The notes under the pieces were generated by a model. The model did no database searches. It saw only the letters and a list, made by a program, of their open reading frames with translations, and was not told the DNA's origin. From positions 1-18,482 of the forward strand of contig CAKQDX010000027.1 of assembly GCA_934229725.1 (NCBI GenBank): a stretch of DNA of 18,482 bases, read 5' to 3'. Of this stretch, positions 13,018 through 18,482 are shown one piece after another. Position 1 is the stretch's first letter. The number at the start of each line of letters is the position of its first letter. A program made the translations under genes and the position numbers. The DNA comes from an uncultured Streptococcus sp. (GTDB lineage: Bacteria > Bacillota > Bacilli > Lactobacillales > Streptococcaceae).

Positions 13018-16000
13018 CTAAAAGAAATCATCAAAAAGACTTAACTGATTATCTTCTGGCATATTTCCTAGGATGCCCATTTCATCTAGCTTTTCAACCA
13101 AAGTGGATGAAAGGCCTCCTCGTTTACGCAATTCTGTTTTAGAAAGGAATTCTCCTTCCTCACGTGCAGCAACTACCTGCTTGGCAACGTTCTCGCCCAA
13201 ACCTTCAAGAGCAATAAATGGTGGAATTAAGGTATCCCCCTCAATCAGAAATTCAGTTGCCTGACTTTTGTAAAGATCTAACTGACCAAAAGTAAAGCCA
13301 CGTTCTAACATTTCATTGACAATTTCAAGGGTCGTAAACAAATCAATTTCCACATTAGTCGCTTCATTTCGTTGACGCTTTTCTTTGATATCTTCCATTC
13401 TCGCTTTAACAGCATCAAGCCCTGCCGACATAGTCTTAAGTTCAAAAGCTTTGGCACGGATAGAAAAGTAGGCACAATAGTAATAAATAGGATGGTGCAC
13501 TTTGAAATAAGCGACACGCAGGGCCATCATAACGTAGGCAGCCGCATGGGCTTTAGGGAACATGTACTTGATTTTACCACAAGATTCAATGTACCAGTCT
13601 GGAACATTATTTTCACGCATGGCTTGAATATAGCCATTACGCTCTTCTTCAGAAATCTTCAACCACATTCCCTTACGCACACGTTCCATGATGGTAAAGG
13701 CCATCTTAGGATCTAACCCCGCATGCATTAGGTATACCATGATGTCATCACGACAACCGATAACTGTTTTCAGAGTAGCGATACCTTCCTTAATCAAATC
13801 TTGTGCATTACCTAACCAAACGTCTGTTCCGTGGGACAAACCAGATAACTGTAAGAGTTCCGCAAAGGTCGTCGGATGCGTCTCGTCGACCATACCACGC
13901 ACAAAGTTAGTCCCAAACTCAGGGATTCCCAACATTCCCGTTGGTGTCCCAATCTGTTCAGGTGTTACACCTAAAATATCGGTACCTGAAAAAAGCTTCA
14001 TTACATCCGGATCATCTGCTCGAATATCTTTGGGATCGATTCCCGATAAATCCTGTAACTTACGAATCATCGTCGGATCATCATGTCCCAGAATATCAAG
14101 CTTCAACACGTTCTCATCAATATCGTGGAAGTTAAAGTGAGTCGTTTGCCAAGCAGCAGTCACATCATCTGCCGGATATTGGACAGGGGTAAAATCATAG
14201 ACATCCATATAATTTGGAATAACAACGATACCACCTGGGTGTTGACCTGTACTTCGCTTAACCCCAGCAGCTCCCATGGCCAAACGATCGACCTCGGCAT
14301 CACGGTAAAACTTATTGTAATCACGCTCATAACCCTTGACAAAACCATAAGCCGTCCTATCTGCAACAGTACCTACTGTTCCAGCACGAAAGGCATATTG
14401 CTCACCAAAAATATCTCGAACATCTAAGTGGGCTGACGGCTGATCATCTCCTGAGAAGTTCAAATCGATATCAGGAACCTTGTCCCCATCAAAACCTAGG
14501 AAGGTTTCGAAAGGAATATCTTGACCATCTTTCTTATACTCGGTTCCACATTCTGAACACTTCTTATCAGGCAAATCAAAACCAGAACCATAAGAACCAT
14601 CTGTGATGAACTCCGAATGTTGACATTTAGGACATAAATAATGAGGAGGCATAGGATTGACCTCAGTAATTCCAATCATTGTCGCAACAAAACTAGAGCC
14701 AACAGATCCCCGAGAGCCAACCAAGTAACCACGTTCATTTGAACGATTAACCAACATCTGCGAAGCCAGATAGATTACGGCAAAGCCATTACCAAGAATT
14801 GAAGACAACTCTTTCTCAATCCGCAGGTCAATAATATCAGGCAAAGGATTCCCATAAAGCTCAAACGCTCTAGCATAAGTCATCTCAGCAACTTGCTCCT
14901 CCGCACGATCAATAAAAGGCGTGTACAAGTCTTTTTTGACAACCTCAACCTCTTCAATTCGATTCGCCATAGCTTGCGTATTCGTTACTACAACCTCATA
15001 GGCCAACTCTTTCCCTAAAAAGGCAAAGTCATCCAGCATCTCATTGGTTGTTCTAAAATGCGCATCAGGTAACGGAGCAGGTTTCGCATTTTCTCCCTTA
15101 CCAATCGGTCTATTAATCATAGCTCCCTGCCCTAAAGCTCGCACAATGATTTCACGATAAATAGCATCCTCAGGATTGATATAATGTACATTTCCTGTAG
15201 CAAGCACAGGCTTGTCCAAACGATTAGCGACTTCAATCAAATCCCTAATCAGCTGTTCTACAGCTGACTCATCCTTGATTAAATCTTTTGCAATCAATGG
15301 CGCATAAATCGCTGGTGGCATAATCTCAATAAAGTCATAATATTTAGCAACTTCAACTGCCTTTTCAACACCATGAGACAAGAGCGTATCAAAAACCTCA
15401 CCATCCGCACAAGCAGAACCTACAATGATTCCCTCACGATACTCATCTAAGACCGTACGAGGAATACGTGCTACTCCCTCAAAGTATGAGACATTTGATA
15501 AACTTACCAACTTAAAGATGTTCTTCAAACCAGTTTGATTCTGAACATAGAGCGTTGCATGTTTGACACGAGACTTTTTATACGAATCTTCAGAAACCAA
15601 ATCCGTGTTCAACTGTTCTAGATTAGTCAAACCGTGCTTATCAAACACATCTTTTATGAAGATAAACAACAAACGACCTGTAGCTTCCGCATCATAATTG
15701 GCCATATGGTGGTGGTCCAATGCCACACCAAAACGCTTGGTCAAAGGTCCCAAACCATGACGCTTATACTCAGGATAAAGATTTCTTGCAAATTCCAAAG
15801 TATCAATAACCGGTTGTGAAATTGTTGGTAATTGATTTCTTTCATAATTGGCATTCATAAACCCAACGTCAAAGGTCGCATTGTGGGCCACTAGCACCGT
15901 TCCCTGACAAAAATCTTGAAACTCCTGTAATACTTGTAACAAAGGTTTGGCACCTTTAACATGATTATCAGTAATACCGGTCAATTCAGTAGTAAACGCA

Positions 16001-17412
16001 GACAAGGGGTAACCTGGATCAATAAATTCATCAAATTGCTCAATAATATTACCTTTATGCATTTTTGATGCCGCAATCTGAATCAAATCATTATGAACAG
16101 CAGACAATCCCGTCGTTTCAACGTCAAAAACAACATATGTCGCTTCTTTTAATTCCAAATCCTCAGAATTATAAACAATAGGAACCTTATCCTCAACAAG
16201 ATTAGCTTCAAGACCAAAAATAGCTTTAATCCCAGCTTTTTTAGCCCTATGGTAACCATGAGGAAAACTTTGAACATTAGCATGGTCAGTTATAGCAACT
16301 GCTGGATGCCCCCAAGAAGCCGCTGTATCAATAAGCTCCTCAACGGTAGGCATGGCATCCATAGTCGACATATTAGTATGAGCATGGAATTCAACACGCT
16401 TTTGTCCCTCAGGCATCAAATCCTTACGAGGTGTATGAGAAATCTCCTTAATATCTTGTACATTCATCGTCAAACTATGTGTATAAGGATTATTCTCAAT
16501 ACGTCCGCGAACCCTTACCCAGTTTCCCTTTTTAATCATATCGAACTTAGCGAGCTCTTCACTATCTTTCGCCCAACGTTGCATCGCAAAACTTGAAGTA
16601 TAATCAGTTACTTTGAAATTAATGATAATACGTCCTGTCTTCGTTTCACGTTGTTCAACATCAAAGATATATCCCTCAAAGACAATTCTGTTTTCTTCAG
16701 AATTAACATCAATCATCGGGGTTATCTCAGCCTTATCAAAGCTTGCCTGACGTTGGCTTTGTTTCTCGGTATATTTTGGACTCTGCTCATGTCGAGTAGT
16801 CGGTACTGGTTCACTTTCAATAATAGATTGAAGAGCCTGTTTTGCTTGAGATTCAGCTTGCTCTTGTAAAGAAACCTTGTTTGTTTCATAAGCCATTTCG
16901 AAAGAAGAAGAAACATCTTTATCTTCGAGAACGGAAACTTTAACATCAGACAATCCAACACTCGAAAGAACATCAGAAACTAAAAAAATAAATCTATCCT
17001 GAACATTCTCTCTAAAAATATGAGATGGAGCTTTAACGAGAATCTCTCTATTAAAAAATTCAACATTGAGATTGGAGAATAAAGAATAAAGGGAAAAATG
17101 TGAAACTTTTAAAGAATCTAAAGCATAAGAAAAATAGAAAGATAGTAAGTCATTATCACAAGACGATGACTCCAAAATAAACTCATAAGAAACTTCTGCA
17201 CCAAGGGAATTAAAAGTAGACTGAAGTAACGAATTAAAAAGGTTAAAACCTTCACTTGAAAGAACATTTTGAAAAGCAAAAACAAAAAACCAATGACGTT
17301 TTGATTTTGATAATTTTACAGAGTGAATAGAACCATCTTTAATTTCATTATAAGTTTTATGATCCTTAGGAAAACGAATTTGTTTTAAAAGAAGCTGAAA
17401 TTTATCAGACAT
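13018..17412 (-). CDS. polC: DNA polymerase III alpha subunit, Gram-positive PolC type
   Basis: PolC is the replicative polymerase with built-in 3'-5' proofreading. The 1464 residues show an N-terminal domain (1-230), an OB fold (about 240-325), a PHP domain starting at EFHAHTNMSTMDA (341) that is split by a DnaQ-like exonuclease (about 425-590), then the polymerase core. The exonuclease has D430-x-E432 (FDVETTG), LVAHNATFD (507-515) and HHHMANYDAE (567-576). The core has GSRGSVGSS (899-907), a zinc knuckle C927/C930/C952/C955, catalytic D981 and D983 in PDIDLNFSGD, and D1106 in KLDILGHDD. The C-terminus ends QLSLFDDFF, resembling a beta-clamp-binding peptide. Length is normal and no motif is missing. 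AGGAG precedes the ATG. It lies only about 50 nt after tRNA-Leu with a terminator between. Confidence 0.97.
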   Translation of the reverse strand: MSDKFQLLLKQIRFPKDHKTYNEIKDGSIHSVKLSKSKRHWFFVFAFQNVLSSEGFNLFNSLLQSTFNSLGAEVSYEFILESSSCDNDLLSFYFSYALDSLKVSHFSLYSLFSNLNVEFFNREILVKAPSHIFRENVQDRFIFLVSDVLSSVGLSDVKVSVLEDKDVSSSFEMAYETNKVSLQEQAESQAKQALQSIIESEPVPTTRHEQSPKYTEKQSQRQASFDKAEITPMIDVNSEENRIVFEGYIFDVEQRETKTGRIIINFKVTDYTSSFAMQRWAKDSEELAKFDMIKKGNWVRVRGRIENNPYTHSLTMNVQDIKEISHTPRKDLMPEGQKRVEFHAHTNMSTMDAMPTVEELIDTAASWGHPAVAITDHANVQSFPHGYHRAKKAGIKAIFGLEANLVEDKVPIVYNSEDLELKEATYVVFDVETTGLSAVHNDLIQIAASKMHKGNIIEQFDEFIDPGYPLSAFTTELTGITDNHVKGAKPLLQVLQEFQDFCQGTVLVAHNATFDVGFMNANYERNQLPTISQPVIDTLEFARNLYPEYKRHGLGPLTKRFGVALDHHHMANYDAEATGRLLFIFIKDVFDKHGLTNLEQLNTDLVSEDSYKKSRVKHATLYVQNQTGLKNIFKLVSLSNVSYFEGVARIPRTVLDEYREGIIVGSACADGEVFDTLLSHGVEKAVEVAKYYDFIEIMPPAIYAPLIAKDLIKDESAVEQLIRDLIEVANRLDKPVLATGNVHYINPEDAIYREIIVRALGQGAMINRPIGKGENAKPAPLPDAHFRTTNEMLDDFAFLGKELAYEVVVTNTQAMANRIEEVEVVKKDLYTPFIDRAEEQVAEMTYARAFELYGNPLPDIIDLRIEKELSSILGNGFAVIYLASQMLVNRSNERGYLVGSRGSVGSSFVATMIGITEVNPMPPHYLCPKCQHSEFITDGSYGSGFDLPDKKCSECGTEYKKDGQDIPFETFLGFDGDKVPDIDLNFSGDDQPSAHLDVRDIFGEQYAFRAGTVGTVADRTAYGFVKGYERDYNKFYRDAEVDRLAMGAAGVKRSTGQHPGGIVVIPNYMDVYDFTPVQYPADDVTAAWQTTHFNFHDIDENVLKLDILGHDDPTMIRKLQDLSGIDPKDIRADDPDVMKLFSGTDILGVTPEQIGTPTGMLGIPEFGTNFVRGMVDETHPTTFAELLQLSGLSHGTDVWLGNAQDLIKEGIATLKTVIGCRDDIMVYLMHAGLDPKMAFTIMERVRKGMWLKISEEERNGYIQAMRENNVPDWYIESCGKIKYMFPKAHAAAYVMMALRVAYFKVHHPIYYYCAYFSIRAKAFELKTMSAGLDAVKARMEDIKEKRQRNEATNVEIDLFTTLEIVNEMLERGFTFGQLDLYKSQATEFLIEGDTLIPPFIALEGLGENVAKQVVAAREEGEFLSKTELRKRGGLSSTLVEKLDEMGILGNMPEDNQLSLFDDFF

Positions 17413-17432
17413 AAAAAATAACTCCTATATAC

Positions 17433-17456
17433 AAAAAAACACTCCTCATGGAGTGT
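17433..17456 (-). terminator. Terminator of the tRNA array, just upstream of polC
   Basis: ACACTCC with GGAGTGT forms a 7-bp perfect stem closed by loop ATGA on the minus strand, followed by seven T residues. It begins 7 nt after the tRNA-Leu 3' end. Only 20 nt separate the T run from the polC ATG. Confidence 0.88.
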
Positions 17457-17462
17457 AACTTA

Positions 17463-17546
17463 TACCGGCGGCCGGGGTCGAACCGGCACGTCCTTGCGGA
17501 CACTGGATTTTGAGTCCAGCGCGTCTGCCAATTCCGCCACGCCGGC
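17463..17546 (-). tRNA. tRNA-Leu (CAA)
   Basis: Class II tRNA with long variable arm (TGTCCGCAAGGACGT). Anticodon stem CTGGA/TCCAG with loop CTCAAAA gives CAA. Acceptor GCCGGCG pairs with CGCCGGT (1:72 is G-U), discriminator A73. Last gene of the array; CCA not encoded. Confidence 0.95.
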
Positions 17547-17555
17547 AAAGTATAA

Positions 17556-17627
17556 CTGGGGTAGCTGGATTCGAACCAACGCATGAGGGAGTCAAAGTCC
17601 CTTGCCTTACCGCTTGGCTATACCCCA
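17556..17627 (-). tRNA. tRNA-Gln (UUG)
   Basis: Acceptor TGGGGTA/TACCCCA, anticodon stem AGGGA/TCCCT with loop CTTTGAC giving TTG, discriminator G73. CCA not encoded. Confidence 0.95.
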
Positions 17628-17634
17628 AAGTATA

Positions 17635-17708
17635 GGCGAATGAGGGGAATCGAACCCCCGAATGTCAGAGCCACAATCTGATGTGTTAACCACTTCACCA
17701 CATTCGCC
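17635..17708 (-). tRNA. tRNA-His (GUG)
   Basis: Anticodon stem TCAGA/TCTGA with loop TTGTGGC gives GTG. Acceptor GCGAATG/CATTCGC with an encoded extra G-1 (17708) opposite C73, the His identity pair. CCA not encoded. Confidence 0.95.
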
Positions 17709-17718
17709 ATTATATAAA

Positions 17719-17789
17719 CACGGGCAGTAGGAATTGAACCCACACTGAAGGTTTTGGAGACCTTAGTTCTACCTTTAAACTATGCCCGT
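17719..17789 (-). tRNA. tRNA-Trp (CCA)
   Basis: Acceptor ACGGGCA/TGCCCGT, anticodon stem AAGGT/ACCTT with loop CTCCAAA giving CCA, discriminator G73, a Trp identity element. The 3' CCA tail is not encoded. Confidence 0.95.
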
Positions 17790-17794
17790 TACTA

Positions 17795-17875
17795 TGGAAG
17801 GGGAGGGATTCGAACCCCCGAACCCGAAGGAGCGGATTTACAGTCCGCCGCGTTTAGCCTCTTCGCTACCCTTCC
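17795..17875 (-). tRNA. tRNA-Tyr (GUA)
   Basis: Class II tRNA, as bacterial Tyr tRNAs are. Anticodon stem GCGGA/TCCGC with loop CTGTAAA gives GTA. Acceptor GGAAGGG/CCCTTCC, discriminator A73. CCA not encoded. Confidence 0.95.
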
Positions 17876-17888
17876 AAATATAAACAAA

Positions 17889-17961
17889 TGGCGCGAGACG
17901 GAATCGAACCGCCGACACATGGAGCTTCAATCCATTGCTCTACCAACTGAGCTACCGAGCC
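17889..17961 (-). tRNA. tRNA-Phe (GAA)
   Basis: Anticodon stem ATGGA/TCCAT with loop TTGAAGC gives GAA, followed by G37 rather than the common A37. Acceptor 5' strand GGCTCGG faces TCGCGCC, leaving a U4-C69 mismatch and a G7-U66 wobble. T arm and D arm are regular, discriminator A73. CCA not encoded. Confidence 0.93.
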
Positions 17962-17964
17962 AAA

Positions 17965-18038
<74 letters not shown>

Positions 18039-18047
18039 ATAAAATTA

Positions 18048-18137
18048 AGGAGGATGTGGGATTCGAACCCACGCACGCTTTTACACGCCTGACGGTTTTC
18101 AAGACCGTTCCCTTCAGCCGGACTTGGGTAATCCTCC
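18048..18137 (-). tRNA. tRNA-Ser (UGA)
   Basis: Class II tRNA with long variable arm. Anticodon stem ACGGT/ACCGT with loop CTTGAAA gives TGA. Acceptor GGAGGAT/ATCCTCC is fully paired. The base after the acceptor is U73 rather than the usual G73 of Ser tRNAs. Confidence 0.94.
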
Positions 18138-18145
18138 AAATAATA

Positions 18146-18217
18146 TAGTCCGTACGGGATTCGAACCCGTGTTACCGCCGTGAAAAGGCGGTGTCTTAAC
18201 CCCTTGACCAACGGACC
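18146..18217 (-). tRNA. tRNA-Glu (UUC)
   Basis: Anticodon stem CCGCC/GGCGG with loop TTTTCAC gives TTC. Acceptor GGTCCGT/ACGGACT with a G1-U72 pair, discriminator A73. CCA not encoded. Confidence 0.95.
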
Positions 18218-18223
18218 ATATAA

Positions 18224-18293
<70 letters not shown>

Positions 18294-18297
<4 letters not shown>

Positions 18298-18313
18298 AAG
18301 CTAAATGCTTGGC
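18294..18313 (-). other. Hairpin in the tRNA-Gly to tRNA-Ile spacer
   Basis: CCAAGC (18296-18301) pairs with GCTTGG (18307-18312) around loop TAAAT, and the stem includes the first bases of tRNA-Ile. On the plus strand it is followed by CTTTTT, so it could stop antisense transcription. On the tRNA transcript it is preceded by A residues and is not a terminator; it may influence 5' processing. Confidence 0.45.
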
Positions 18314-18329
18314 TTTTTATTCCAAATAA

Positions 18330-18400
18330 AGCGGGTGACGAGAATCGAACTCGCGACAACAGCTTGGAAGGCTGTAGTTTTACCACTAAACTACACCCGC
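18330..18400 (-). tRNA. tRNA-Gly (UCC)
   Basis: Anticodon stem ACAGC/GCTGT with loop CTTCCAA gives TCC. Acceptor GCGGGTG/CACCCGC, discriminator U73 as usual for Gram-positive Gly. CCA not encoded. Confidence 0.95.
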
Positions 18401-18406
18401 TAAAAA

Positions 18407-18479
18407 TGGGAGTTAACGGGATCGAACCGCTGACCCTCTGCTTGTAAGGCAGATGCTCTCCCAGCTGAGCTAAACTCCC
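18407..18479 (-). tRNA. tRNA-Val (UAC)
   Basis: Anticodon stem TCTGC/GCAGA with loop CTTACAA gives TAC. Acceptor GGGAGTT/AACTCCC, discriminator A73. It is the first tRNA of the array in this window; Val is commonly the first tRNA after 5S rRNA in streptococci, so an rRNA operon probably lies just right of the edge. Confidence 0.95.
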
Positions 18480-18482
18480 TCT

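Overview
This looks like a chromosomal segment from a low-GC Gram-positive coccus, almost certainly Streptococcus. Evidence is the ctsR-clpC pair without mcsA/mcsB, the Gram-positive replicative polymerase PolC, an EF-Ts of about 346 residues, a 510-residue AhpF paired with AhpC, PepS, and a run of twelve tRNA genes without encoded CCA in the order usually seen after a streptococcal rRNA operon. The salivarius/thermophilus group is my guess from protein similarity and the nearby insertion sequence; the window alone does not prove it.

Layout. Bases 1-759 hold one end of an IS3-family (IS150-type) element on the minus strand, with orfA complete, orfB running off the edge, and a -1 frameshift site between them. 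dacA (884-2140, +) follows and converges on the ctsR-clpC heat-shock operon (2268-5174, -), which has a CtsR box at its promoter. A plus-strand gene for a small COG2426-type membrane protein (5487-5957) has a structured leader of about 180 nt. It converges on the rpsB-tsf translation operon (6056-7976, -). The divergent ahpC-ahpF peroxide-detoxification operon (8249-10363, +) has a good promoter and a site that fits the full CcpA cre consensus. A solitary tRNA-Cys transcription unit (10534-10604, +) comes next. Then, on the minus strand, come a MarR-type regulator, a small GlsB/YeaQ-type membrane protein co-transcribed with aminopeptidase PepS, and polC (13018-17412). The right edge is a minus-strand tRNA array: Val-Gly-Ile-Glu-Ser-fMet-Phe-Tyr-Trp-His-Gln-Leu in transcription order, probably continuing from a 5S rRNA gene beyond the window.

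Most of the content is core housekeeping: translation (rpsB, tsf, tRNAs), replication (polC), cell-wall trimming (dacA), protein quality control (clpC/ctsR), peroxide defence (ahpCF) and peptide use (pepS). I see no defence system, CRISPR array, prophage or new multi-gene system. The points most worth a second look are the structured leader before the COG2426 gene, the cre site at ahpC, polC starting about 20 nt after the tRNA-operon terminator with no visible promoter, an IS that appears to have cut a terminator upstream of dacA, and several tRNA stem irregularities.
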